From NCBI GenBank assembly GCA_023388315.1, contig JAEWGM010000034.1, positions 1 through 33,454 of the forward strand: 33,454 nt of DNA, written 5' to 3'. The stretch comes from Bacteroidota bacterium. Lineage in GTDB: Bacteria; Bacteroidota; Bacteroidia; Bacteroidales; Dysgonomonadaceae. The notes under the pieces are model-generated. The model saw only the letters and a list, made by a program, of their open reading frames with translations, made no database searches and had not been told where the DNA came from. Positions 7,821 through 15,761 of this stretch are shown piece after piece; within the stretch, counting starts at the first letter, position 1, and each line of letters begins with the position of its first letter. Both the position numbers and the translations under genes were made by a program.

Positions 7821-10679
7821 ATGAAAATAGAACAATTTAAAAACCGACATATCGGAATAAATGAAGCCGATCAGCAAAAAATGCTGGATGCCATTGGCGT
7901 ATCAACGTTGGATGAACTTATCAATCAAACCATCCCAATGGATATTCGTCTTCAAACACCGCTCTCGCTTCCCAAAGCGCTGTCGGAACAAGAATACGCC
8001 GAGGAGATTGCACAAATAGCCTCGCAAAACCAAGTTTTTACCTCATACATCGGTATGGGGTGGTACGACACCGTTACGCCTGCCGCCATTTATCGCAACG
8101 TGTTTGAAAACCCTGTTTGGTACACGTCCTATACGCCTTATCAAGCCGAAATTTCGCAAGGCCGGCTGGAGGCGTTGCTCAATTTTCAAACGGTGGTGAG
8201 CGAACTAACTGGCCTTCCTTTGGCAAATAGCTCGTTGCTCGACGAAGCAACCGCCGCGGGCGAAGCAGCATCTATGATGTACGGATTGCGCAGTCGTGCC
8301 CAAGTGAAAAACAATGTGGAAACGCTGTTTGTTGACGAAAATATTTTTCCGCAAACACTGGCCGTTATCCGCACGCGAATGGATCACGTGGGAATTGAGG
8401 TGGAAGTGGGAGATTACAAAAATCACAATTTCGACAAAGGATATTTCGGCGCCATTTTACAATATCCCAACAACGATGGCAACGTGGAAGACTACCGCTC
8501 TTTTGTGGAAAAAGCCCACGCAGCCGATTGTAAAGTGGCGGTAGCTACCGATTTAATGGCGCTTGTGCTGCTCACGCCTCCGGGCGAGTGGGGAGCCGAT
8601 ATTGCTTTTGGCAGCAGTCAACGATTTGGAATTCCCATGTTTTTTGGTGGCCCATCGGCCGCTTTTTTCGCCACCCGCGAAGAATACAAACGCAACATTC
8701 CTGGGCGCATCATTGGCATTTCAAAAGATGCGTACGGCAAAGACGCGTTGCGCATGGCGCTGCAAACCCGCGAACAACATATTAAACGCGAAAAAGCCAC
8801 ATCCAATATTTGTACGGCACAAGCGTTATTGGCGACCATGTCTTCGTTTTACGCGGTTTACCACGGCCCCGAAGGGTTGAAAAACATTGCCCGCCGCATT
8901 CACTCCATCGCCTCGCATGTGGCGGATGAATTAAAAGAAATGGGCTATAAAGTGTTGAACAATTCATACTTTGATACGCTTAAAATTGGCCTTGCCAATG
9001 ATGTTTCGCAACAAGACGTGCGCGACAACGCTGAATTGAGAAACATCAACCTGCGTTACTTTGAAAACGGAGAAATCGGCATCAGCATCGATGAAACCAC
9101 CAATGCTTATCGTGTGCACGAGTTGCTCGCCGTTTTTGCTATGGCAGTTGGTAGTTCCAAAGTATTTATGATTGACGACCTACCCGAAAAAACGACGTTG
9201 CCGCAAAACGCTCTGCGTACATCCGATTTTCTTACCCATCCCAACTTTAACAGCTATCACACCGAAACAGAACTGATGCGTTACATTAAACGGTTGGAAA
9301 GAAAAGATATTTCGCTGGCCCATTCCATGATTTCGCTCGGCTCGTGTACGATGAAATTGAACGCGGCATCGGAACTGCTTCCGTTGGGAATGCCCGCGTT
9401 GCAGCGCATTCACCCGTTTGCGCCACGAAACCAGGTCGCCGGGTATATGCAAATGATTGAAGAATTGGAGTCGATGCTGGCCGAGATTACCGGATTTGCC
9501 GGAACCAGCCTGCAACCCAATTCGGGCGCGGCCGGAGAATATGCCGGGCTCATCACCATTGGCGCATACCTCAAAAGCATTGGCCAAGGGCACAGAAAAG
9601 TGGTGCTCATTCCCGCGTCGGCTCACGGAACAAATCCTGCGAGCGCCGTTCAAGCGGGTTTTAGGCCGGTTATCGTGGCCAGCGACTCCAAAGGAAACGT
9701 GGATATGGACGATTTGCGCGCTAAAATTGAGCAACACCGCAACGATATTGCCGCATATATGATTACGTATCCTTCCACGCACGGCATTTTTGAAGTGGAG
9801 ATTAAAGAAATGTGTCGTCTCATTCACGAAGCCGGCGGCCAAGTGTATATGGACGGCGCCAATATGAACGCGCAAGTGGGCATCACCAATCCAGGAACCA
9901 TCGGTGCCGATGTGTGTCACCTCAACTTGCACAAAACCTTTGCCATTCCGCACGGTGGCGGCGGCCCGGGCGTTGGCCCCATTTGTGTGGCGGAACACCT
10001 TGTTCCGTTTTTGCCGGGGCATATGGAACTTTCATCTACTGAAAACGCCGTTTCATCCGCGCCATATGGCAGCGCCGGTGTAACGGAAATCACTTACGCT
10101 TACATCAGGATGATGGGCGCCGAGGGCTTAACCCAAGCAACCAAAATTGCCATCTTAAGCGCCAATTACGTTGCCGAAAAACTAAAAGATTCCTATGGAA
10201 TTGTGTATCGCGGCGCGCAAGGTAGAGTAGGGCACGAGTTGATTTTGGAATGCCGTGGCTTGAAAGATGTATCGGGAATTACCGAAACCGATATCGCCAA
10301 GCGCTTGATGGATTATGGTTTTCACGCTCCCACGCTTTCATTCCCCGTTCATGGTACGTTGATGGTGGAACCCACCGAAAGCGAAAGTTTGGCAGAATTA
10401 GACCGTTTTATTGAAACAATGAACCAAATTCACGAAGAAATTATTGAAGTTTCCCGTGGCGAATACACGCTCGAAGACAACGTGTTGGTAAACGCGCCTC
10501 ACCCCGAATACGAATGTGTTGCCGATGATTGGAAGCACCCATACCCGCGCAGTAAAGCCATTTATCCGCTGCCGTTTGTGGCCGACAATAAATTTTGGGT
10601 GAACGTTGCCCGTGTGGATAACGCGTATGGCGACAGAAATTTGGTGGCGTGTTTGTGCCAAACTTCAGATTTCGAATAG
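7821..10679 (+). CDS. gcvP: Glycine dehydrogenase (decarboxylating), single-chain P-protein
   Basis: At 952 residues this is the full-length homodimeric form, with both halves fused, unlike the split gcvPA/gcvPB of many Firmicutes. The PLP-binding lysine is Lys705 in HLNLHKTFAIPHGGGGPG. The N-terminal half starts with RHIG and contains the YTPYQAEISQGRLEALLNFQ segment typical of P-proteins, and SLGSCTMKLNA opens the second half. It decarboxylates glycine and passes the aminomethyl group to the lipoyl H-protein, feeding 5,10-methylene-THF. The H- and T-protein genes are not in the window. No glycine riboswitch is visible upstream; the 43-base gap suggests expression with the upstream hydrolase. 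Confidence 0.97.
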   Translation: MKIEQFKNRHIGINEADQQKMLDAIGVSTLDELINQTIPMDIRLQTPLSLPKALSEQEYAEEIAQIASQNQVFTSYIGMGWYDTVTPAAIYRNVFENPVWYTSYTPYQAEISQGRLEALLNFQTVVSELTGLPLANSSLLDEATAAGEAASMMYGLRSRAQVKNNVETLFVDENIFPQTLAVIRTRMDHVGIEVEVGDYKNHNFDKGYFGAILQYPNNDGNVEDYRSFVEKAHAADCKVAVATDLMALVLLTPPGEWGADIAFGSSQRFGIPMFFGGPSAAFFATREEYKRNIPGRIIGISKDAYGKDALRMALQTREQHIKREKATSNICTAQALLATMSSFYAVYHGPEGLKNIARRIHSIASHVADELKEMGYKVLNNSYFDTLKIGLANDVSQQDVRDNAELRNINLRYFENGEIGISIDETTNAYRVHELLAVFAMAVGSSKVFMIDDLPEKTTLPQNALRTSDFLTHPNFNSYHTETELMRYIKRLERKDISLAHSMISLGSCTMKLNAASELLPLGMPALQRIHPFAPRNQVAGYMQMIEELESMLAEITGFAGTSLQPNSGAAGEYAGLITIGAYLKSIGQGHRKVVLIPASAHGTNPASAVQAGFRPVIVASDSKGNVDMDDLRAKIEQHRNDIAAYMITYPSTHGIFEVEIKEMCRLIHEAGGQVYMDGANMNAQVGITNPGTIGADVCHLNLHKTFAIPHGGGGPGVGPICVAEHLVPFLPGHMELSSTENAVSSAPYGSAGVTEITYAYIRMMGAEGLTQATKIAILSANYVAEKLKDSYGIVYRGAQGRVGHELILECRGLKDVSGITETDIAKRLMDYGFHAPTLSFPVHGTLMVEPTESESLAELDRFIETMNQIHEEIIEVSRGEYTLEDNVLVNAPHPEYECVADDWKHPYPRSKAIYPLPFVADNKFWVNVARVDNAYGDRNLVACLCQTSDFE

Positions 10680-10700
10680 TTGAAAGGTTTAAATAATAGA

Positions 10701-10736
10701 ATTCAGGCGGTGTGAAAACATCGCCTGAGTTTTTTT
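10701..10736 (+). terminator. Intrinsic terminator after gcvP
   Basis: Bases 10701-10713 pair with 10718-10730 in a 13-bp stem (two T·G/G·T wobbles) closed by a GAAA loop. The T-run extends to 10736. It sits 21 bases after the gcvP stop and faces the converging DUF4230 gene. Confidence 0.92.
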
Positions 10737-10757
10737 AATAGCTTTTCGTAATAATTT

Positions 10758-11543
10758 TTATCCCTCCTTCAACTCATCCCCTTGCACATGAGTTATGGAC
10801 ACCTCATCGCCCAAGTGTGTGCTTTGAGGGGCAGCGATGTATTTGTGTTCATCAATTTTTTCAATTCCTTCGAGTTGCCACTGGTTTGCATTCACTATTT
10901 CGGTAAGGAGAAGTTTCATTTGGTCGGCGGCGATTTGTATTAATCCGCTGTTGAGCGCGGCCGATTTTACTTGTTCTTTTGCCAACGATTGAATATCGTG
11001 TAAATCTTTTCGGCCGATTAAGTTAAACAAATCATCTTCAAAATAATAGTAATTAAAATCGGGTTCCAGCGAAAGAATTTCGGGTTTGGGAAAGGAAGTG
11101 ATGCGAATTTTTCGGTTTTCTTCGTCTACTTCCCACGTGCATTTTTCCACATCGTATCCCACCAGCACTTTTGCGCGCACAATCACCAACGCTTTTTTGG
11201 TGGAAGGGATGAATTTAAGCAGTTTTTTGGTGTTTTCATAATTAAACACTTCGTTAAGTTGTCCTTCCGCGACCACAATTTTAAACACGCGCTTCATACT
11301 TTCTACCACGGTGTGCGAGTTGGCAGTTATTTGCGATGTCGGTTTTTTGGAATTTCTGAGCTGAAAAAGCAGATAAGCGATAACGCTTCCCGTAAGCAAT
11401 CCAAAAATGAGCAAGCCGATGGTGTTTTGCGTGTTTCCCGCATATACCGGCCTGAAAAAAGCCCGATAGATAATTCCCGCAAGCAACAATAAAACAATTA
11501 CGCCCGCAACTATTCCTATTGTTTTTTTTATGTTTTTAGCCAT
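10758..11543 (-). CDS. DUF4230 domain membrane protein
   Basis: This 261-residue protein starts MAKNIKKT; the ATG at 11543 is chosen over a longer in-frame extension because hydrophobic segments follow directly and a promoter box lies just upstream. Two membrane segments are visible (about residues 8-27 and 41-60). A soluble region follows with the DUF4230 pattern: a basic conserved core (TKKALVIVRAKVLVGYDVEK), then a WEVDEENRKIRITSFPKPEIL strand set. DUF4230 proteins are widespread in Bacteroidota and of unknown function. The gene converges on gcvP, with the terminator between them. Confidence 0.8.
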   Translation of the reverse strand: MAKNIKKTIGIVAGVIVLLLLAGIIYRAFFRPVYAGNTQNTIGLLIFGLLTGSVIAYLLFQLRNSKKPTSQITANSHTVVESMKRVFKIVVAEGQLNEVFNYENTKKLLKFIPSTKKALVIVRAKVLVGYDVEKCTWEVDEENRKIRITSFPKPEILSLEPDFNYYYFEDDLFNLIGRKDLHDIQSLAKEQVKSAALNSGLIQIAADQMKLLLTEIVNANQWQLEGIEKIDEHKYIAAPQSTHLGDEVSITHVQGDELKEG

Positions 11544-11570
11544 TGTTTGATTGGTATTTGTTTTAGAACG

Positions 11571-11578
11571 CAAAAGTA
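11571..11578 (-). promoter_or_regulatory. -7 box for the DUF4230 gene
   Basis: On the minus strand this reads TACTTTTG followed by CG, an exact TAnnTTTG match. It lies 27 bases upstream of the ATG at 11543, so it also supports that start. Confidence 0.6.
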
Positions 11579-11654
11579 AGTATAAAGGTTTAAAAAGCAG
11601 GAGATGGAAATGGTAAAACTTCACTCTCAGACGATCTAAGAAAACGTGCATTTT

Positions 11655-11662
11655 TAGGTTTG
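11655..11662 (+). promoter_or_regulatory. Possible -7 box for the DJ-1/PfpI gene
   Basis: TAGGTTTG matches TAnnTTTG and lies 62 bases before the ATG at 11725, divergent to the DUF4230 promoter. No convincing -33 element is seen. Confidence 0.35.
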
Positions 11663-11724
11663 TTAATTACAGAAAGAAGAACTATTCTCCGCCTCAACTT
11701 GTTTATCCATTGTAGTTCAAAAGA

Positions 11725-12276
11725 ATGACAAACAAATTTATGAAGGAGTTAGAAAACAAAAAAGTAGCGATTCTTACCGAAGAAGGTTTTGAAGAGTCGG
11801 AATTGGTAGAACCCAAAAAAGCGTTGGAAAAAGCAGGTGCAAAAGTTGAAATAGTTTCCCCAAACAAAAACAAAACCATTAAAGCTTGGCGCCATGGCGT
11901 GTGGAGCATTGAGGTGGGGGTGGACAAAAAAACGAAAGACACGAACGTTGAGGATTACGACGCGTTAGTGCTTCCCGGAGGCGTTATCAACCCCGATAAG
12001 TTGAGGCGCGATGAGAAATCCGTGCAATTTGTACAAGATTTTATGAAATCGAGCAAACCGGTAGCGGCCATTTGTCACGGGCCACAAATTCTCATTGAAG
12101 CGGAGTCGGTAAAAGGAAAAACAATGACTTCTTTTTTCTCCATTTCCAAAGACCTCAAAAATGCCGGCGCTAAATGGGTGGACAAAGAAGTGTCAATTGA
12201 CGGCAACCTTATCACCAGCCGTAACCCCGATGATTTGCCGGCGTTTAACAAAGCAGTTATTGATGCGCTGAAGTAG
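11725..12276 (+). CDS. DJ-1/PfpI family protein
   Basis: This 183-residue cytosolic protein has the nucleophile elbow AICHGPQ (Cys117, His118) and the DALVLPGG strand-loop, both diagnostic for the DJ-1/PfpI superfamily. The N-terminal pocket reads TEEGFEESELVEP. Its overall layout, with SRNPDDLPAF near the C-terminus, resembles the PfpI/YhbO subgroup. Members have been called proteases, deglycases or glyoxalase III-like enzymes, and the physiological reaction is debated. The start at 11725 gives MTNKF; an alternative ATG at 11740 (MKELENKKVAIL) would remove five residues without touching the fold. Confidence 0.9.
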   Translation: MTNKFMKELENKKVAILTEEGFEESELVEPKKALEKAGAKVEIVSPNKNKTIKAWRHGVWSIEVGVDKKTKDTNVEDYDALVLPGGVINPDKLRRDEKSVQFVQDFMKSSKPVAAICHGPQILIEAESVKGKTMTSFFSISKDLKNAGAKWVDKEVSIDGNLITSRNPDDLPAFNKAVIDALK

Positions 12277-12343
12277 GCCAGAATAATTCTTGGGTGGAGA
12301 GCTTGGTTCATAAGTACACAGATGAACGGATAAGACGGATTTT

Positions 12344-12364
12344 CACAGATAACGATAATCTGTG
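12344..12364. repeat. Small perfect inverted repeat at the left edge of the repeat array
   Basis: CACAGAT (12344-12350) and ATCTGTG (12358-12364) form a perfect 7-bp inverted repeat with a 7-base loop. A wider imperfect inversion also pairs GTACACAGATGA (from 12315) with the stretch TCATCCGTGTAC ending near 12395. The segment joins the unique sequence after the DJ-1 gene to the 220-bp tandem array. Confidence 0.5.
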
Positions 12365-12852
12365 CCAATCTTTTAAATCAGTGTCATCCGTGTACTTTAT
12401 TCCTCTGAGACAGCTCTAATCTTTGTGTCTTAGTGCCTTAGTGGCAAAAAAAATCAGCCACAAAGTCACAAAGACGCTAAGAAACACTAAATAATTGGAA
12501 ACGCTTTTGCTTTAAATACATTTCAAAGACAACAAGAGAATATGCCGTTGCAATTATTTTGAAAACTAAAGAATAACTCTGTGCCAATCTTTTAAATCCG
12601 TGTCATCCGTGTACTCTATTCCTCTGAGACAGCTCTAATCTTTGTGCCTTAGTGCCTTAGTGGCAAAAAAAATCAGCCACAAAGTCACAAAGACGCTAAG
12701 AAACACTAAGTGATTGGAAACGCTTTTGCTTTAAATACATTTCACATATAACAAGAGAATATGCCGTTGCTATTATTTTGAGAACTAAAGAAATAAATCT
12801 GTGCCAATCTTTTAAATCCGTGTCATCCGTGTACTTTATTCCTCTGAGACAG
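12361..12852. repeat. Tandem array of a 219-220 bp noncoding repeat (about 2.25 copies)
   Basis: Unit 1 is 12361-12579, unit 2 is 12580-12799, and a truncated third copy of about 53 bases runs 12800-12852. Each copy begins TGTGCCAATCTTTTAAATC and continues with TGTCATCCGTGTAC. Copies differ at scattered positions only. Each full unit carries an imperfect 17-bp inverted repeat (12429-12445 with 12457-12473; 12648-12664 with 12676-12692) around an A-rich 11-base loop, built from short CACWAAG-like words. No credible ORF lies in the array. It fills the 590-base gap between the DJ-1 gene and the MFS gene and ends 16 bases after the MFS stop codon. Confidence 0.92.
12429..12473. repeat. Long imperfect inverted repeat inside repeat unit 1
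   Basis: The 17-base arms (CTTAGTGCCTTAGTGGC and its partner beginning GCCACAAAGTC) match at 14 of 17 positions around the loop AAAAAAAATCA. An equivalent element is at 12648-12692 in unit 2. In RNA this would fold as a hairpin; in DNA it could form a cruciform or be a transposase-recognised REP-like palindrome. Confidence 0.7.
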
Positions 12853-12867
12853 TTTCTTTTTACTCCC

Positions 12868-14181
12868 TTATTCTTCAGCACTTTCAAATCTCGTCTTAAA
12901 CCCATCCGATAAAATCCGGTATGATTTGGTTCTAAACGCCAACAAAGCCAACATCAGCATAAACAGACCCGTAAGAACAAACGTGAGCGCGATGCCGCGT
13001 GTGTTACCATCGCCCAGCAACCAACCGAAGGCCTGTTTTCCGGCATCGGTTTCCATATACGGAATGAGCCAAAATTGCGCCAGTGGCCCAATAATAAAAA
13101 TGGAAATGGGTGTAGCGGCGGCTTCAATGGTTTGCGCGAAACCAAAAACGCGTCCCTGCCTTGGCTTGGGAACCACGGTTTGAATAATGGTTTGTTCCGC
13201 CGCTTCAATAAACGGAACGGAAACCATATACAGAAACATACCGCCAACCAAAAGCACCGGCCACTCGCGAAACGTGAATAAAATGCAGATGAGGCTGCCG
13301 ACAACGTATCCCCACAACAGTGTGCGAAGCGGTTGCTTGCCCAATCCTTTTTTGCCAATCAGCAGTCCGCCAATAATAAACCCGCTGGCAGTAAAGCCAA
13401 GAATAACACCCCACACTTCCACGGAAAAAATGGATAATCCATACGGGTCTAACAACACCGTTACCACGCCTCCCAAAAAATTGTTGAAGGTGGTGAAAAA
13501 AATAAGTGCCATTAATCCCGGAACAAAGTGGATGGTTTTGATGGCGCCACGGAAATCTATTTTTTTGTTCAGCACCTGAGGGTCGTGTACCACATGGTCT
13601 TCGGGAATGGAAACGAAAAACAAATGCCCAAGCATCAGTGCCGATAACCCAATGGCGATATATACCGCCCAATGCAAACCCAATTGGCCGATAATGAGGC
13701 CGCTGAAAACCATGTTGGCAATCATCCCGATGCCTTGCGTCATTCCAACTAACCCATTGGCACGCGCATAATCTTTCTTTGGCACAAGGATGGAAACGGT
13801 GGTGGACAACGCGATGCTGCGCAAACTACTCAACAACGCAGCGGTGAGCAGCGGAACGGAAAACAACCAAAAAGCGGGAGACGATAATCGGGCGATATTC
13901 GAGGAATCGTTCACAAGAAAAACCACGCCTGCCATCGTCATAAGCGCCAGCGCGATGGCGGAAGCCGAAGTAATCACCTGTTTTTTGTGATGCTTATCCA
14001 CAATGGTGCCGAAAAACATTCCCGACAGCGTAACCAGCAGCATATACGTTCCGCTGAGGATGGAAAGAATAAGCACCGACCGAGTTTCCAAATAAATCCA
14101 AAAAGAAAACGCGCTCCACAGAAAAAACGCGCTTGTGTTGGCAACCGCAACGTTTAAAAGAATATGTAAGAATTTTTTCAT
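12868..14181 (-). CDS. MFS transporter (drug/macrolide or siderophore efflux type)
   Basis: This 437-residue protein has about 12 hydrophobic segments. The loop between the second and third, FGTIVDKHHKKQVI, corresponds to the MFS motif A (G-x3-D-x2-(R/K)). The duplicate in the second half reads GLLIGKKGLGKQPL, and a PKPRQGRVFGF segment lies about residue 335. The architecture resembles the MefA/EntS-type exporters. Substrate cannot be inferred. It lies 73 bases downstream of the YeiH-family gene on the same strand with no promoter box between them, so the two may be co-transcribed. The C-terminal tail runs to the edge of the tandem repeat array. Confidence 0.85.
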   Translation of the reverse strand: MKKFLHILLNVAVANTSAFFLWSAFSFWIYLETRSVLILSILSGTYMLLVTLSGMFFGTIVDKHHKKQVITSASAIALALMTMAGVVFLVNDSSNIARLSSPAFWLFSVPLLTAALLSSLRSIALSTTVSILVPKKDYARANGLVGMTQGIGMIANMVFSGLIIGQLGLHWAVYIAIGLSALMLGHLFFVSIPEDHVVHDPQVLNKKIDFRGAIKTIHFVPGLMALIFFTTFNNFLGGVVTVLLDPYGLSIFSVEVWGVILGFTASGFIIGGLLIGKKGLGKQPLRTLLWGYVVGSLICILFTFREWPVLLVGGMFLYMVSVPFIEAAEQTIIQTVVPKPRQGRVFGFAQTIEAAATPISIFIIGPLAQFWLIPYMETDAGKQAFGWLLGDGNTRGIALTFVLTGLFMLMLALLAFRTKSYRILSDGFKTRFESAEE

Positions 14182-14254
14182 CGCGGTGCGCGTTTATGCG
14201 GTTTAGGAACAAAAACAGAGTGAGCAGGAGCGTGGCTTGATTACAGGTATTGTG

Positions 14255-15439
14255 CTAGTATTTCGAAAACAACAACCACGCAACCAGCAACGTGAGAAGA
14301 ACATTAAACCCCTGCGCGGTTAAAAACGACCAAATGTACTTGCTATTTTCCTTTTTGAAAATATATCGGAAATCGGTTTCCAAGCCAATGCAAACAAACG
14401 CCAATGAGAATAATAGCTCCCTTGAACCGCGGTTTGCTACGCGCGACAACGCTTTTCCACTTTCCGCATCAAATGCGAAACTAAACACCAGTGAAGCGAG
14501 CAAAAATCCCAGTACAAACTTGGGAAAACGTTCCCACAACACGGCGCCCGACGGGCGAATATGGCTATTTGTGCCGCGGTAAGACCAATATATGGAAATG
14601 GCAAACGCTGCCACGCCCAGCAACACATTTTGCGCCGATTTTATAATCACGCTGTACTGCTCAGCCGTTTCGCCAAGAAATTTTCCCGATGCCACCACGG
14701 CAGCCGTCGTGTCGATGGTGCCGCCCAACCAAGCGCCGGCAATTTCTTCGCTCAAGCCAATCCATTTGGCAATGTAGGGGAGGAGGTACATCATCGGGAT
14801 GGCCACAATCAGCACAAGCGAAACAACGAACGACAATTTTTTCGGGTTGCCTTTAATGGCGCCACTTGTAGCAATGGCCGCCGATACACCGCAAATTGAA
14901 ACCGAACTGGAAAGCAACATAGACATTTCGTTATCCACCTTAAACATTTTGGTGGAAACCCAAAAACTGAAATACCACACACACAGGACCACAATCACCG
15001 CCTGCACCATTCCCAACGCGCCCGCGCGCATTATCTCGCCAAACAAAATGGAGCTTCCCAAAATCACCAATCCGGCTTTTATGTAATATTCGCTACGCAC
15101 GGCGCCGGCCATCCATTGAGGAAGCCCAATTGTGTTTCGAATGAGCAAACCAATGGCCACGGCAAAGAAAACTGACTCCAATCCCACGCGCTTAACGCCT
15201 GCTATGGAAGCGATGTATCCGGCAAGCCAAGCCAGAGCAAAAATTACCGCGAACGAAAGCAAAAAACCACCCTTATCTTTATTGCCCATAAACCAATAAC
15301 CCGCGTATGCCAACAGCCCGATAACGGCAAACAAGAAAAACTTGTTTTGCATAAACGTGGGCATCAGCACCACAAATAAAAGTAAAACAGCCCCAATAAT
15401 GGTAGAAACCCAATCTTCGCTTTTTAATGACTTTAACAT
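14255..15439 (-). CDS. YeiH family putative sulfate exporter (UPF0324)
   Basis: This 394-residue membrane protein has about 10-11 hydrophobic segments. Conserved patches of the family are visible: SVFFAVAIGLLIRNTIGLP, then SVSICGVSAAIATSGAIKG, then AGAWLGGTIDTTAAVVASG, and a C-terminal SRELLFSLAFVCIGLETDF. The family name comes from a proposed sulfate exporter role and experimental proof is limited, so the substrate remains open. A Bacteroidota -7 box is found about 100 bases upstream on the minus strand. It is probably the first gene of a two-gene unit with the MFS transporter. Confidence 0.88.
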   Translation of the reverse strand: MLKSLKSEDWVSTIIGAVLLLFVVLMPTFMQNKFFLFAVIGLLAYAGYWFMGNKDKGGFLLSFAVIFALAWLAGYIASIAGVKRVGLESVFFAVAIGLLIRNTIGLPQWMAGAVRSEYYIKAGLVILGSSILFGEIMRAGALGMVQAVIVVLCVWYFSFWVSTKMFKVDNEMSMLLSSSVSICGVSAAIATSGAIKGNPKKLSFVVSLVLIVAIPMMYLLPYIAKWIGLSEEIAGAWLGGTIDTTAAVVASGKFLGETAEQYSVIIKSAQNVLLGVAAFAISIYWSYRGTNSHIRPSGAVLWERFPKFVLGFLLASLVFSFAFDAESGKALSRVANRGSRELLFSLAFVCIGLETDFRYIFKKENSKYIWSFLTAQGFNVLLTLLVAWLLFSKY

Positions 15440-15539
15440 AGTGTGTAGGAATATAATGAAGATGTATAATTGTTCGGCTCATTCGCGAATGTATGTGTTA
15501 AACATCCGGTTTTCGATACGATTTTTTGATTTTCCTGCG

Positions 15540-15547
15540 CAAAGTTA
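15540..15547 (-). promoter_or_regulatory. -7 box for the YeiH-family gene
   Basis: The minus strand reads TAACTTTG followed by CGC, an exact TAnnTTTG match with the commonly seen trailing GC. It implies a leader of roughly 90-95 bases before the ATG at 15439. The 322-base gap between the divergent genes otherwise shows only the plus-strand promoter described separately. Confidence 0.6.
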
Positions 15548-15692
15548 GGATTAATTCTTAAAATAAGAAACTGTTCTATTCTTTTATGAATTATATTTTC
15601 AATGAGTTACATCTGTGCTTGGGCGCTACTCACGTATTTGTCCTGAAAAATAGCGGGTTGGTCGATAAAAAAATCGGGTTTGTCTATTCCAC

Positions 15693-15723
15693 TTGCCATC
15701 GCTGAACCGAAATGTTAATTTTG
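15693..15723 (+). promoter_or_regulatory. Promoter of the beta-barrel/two-component operon
   Basis: TTG (15693-15695) is followed after 20 bases by TAATTTTG (15716-15723), an exact -7 match at the correct spacing. Transcription would start near 15730, about 30 bases before the ATG at 15762. This argues against the in-frame upstream TTG at 15732 as the start. Confidence 0.7.
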
Positions 15724-15761
15724 TGTTTTAATTGCATTCACTTCACAGCAATGACATTCAT

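Noticed and set aside
9180..10022. 280-residue open frame on the minus strand inside gcvP
   Set aside because: It lies wholly antisense to the conserved P-protein, has low-complexity His/Arg/Asn composition and no recognisable motif; it is a by-product of gcvP codon use.
12361..12852. CRISPR array
   Set aside because: The repeating unit is 219-220 bp with no short repeat/unique spacer alternation and no cas gene nearby.
13187..13579. Plus-strand frames opposite the MFS gene
   Set aside because: The minus-strand MFS protein has clear membrane segments and motif A; the opposite frames are Asn/Pro-rich with no family features.
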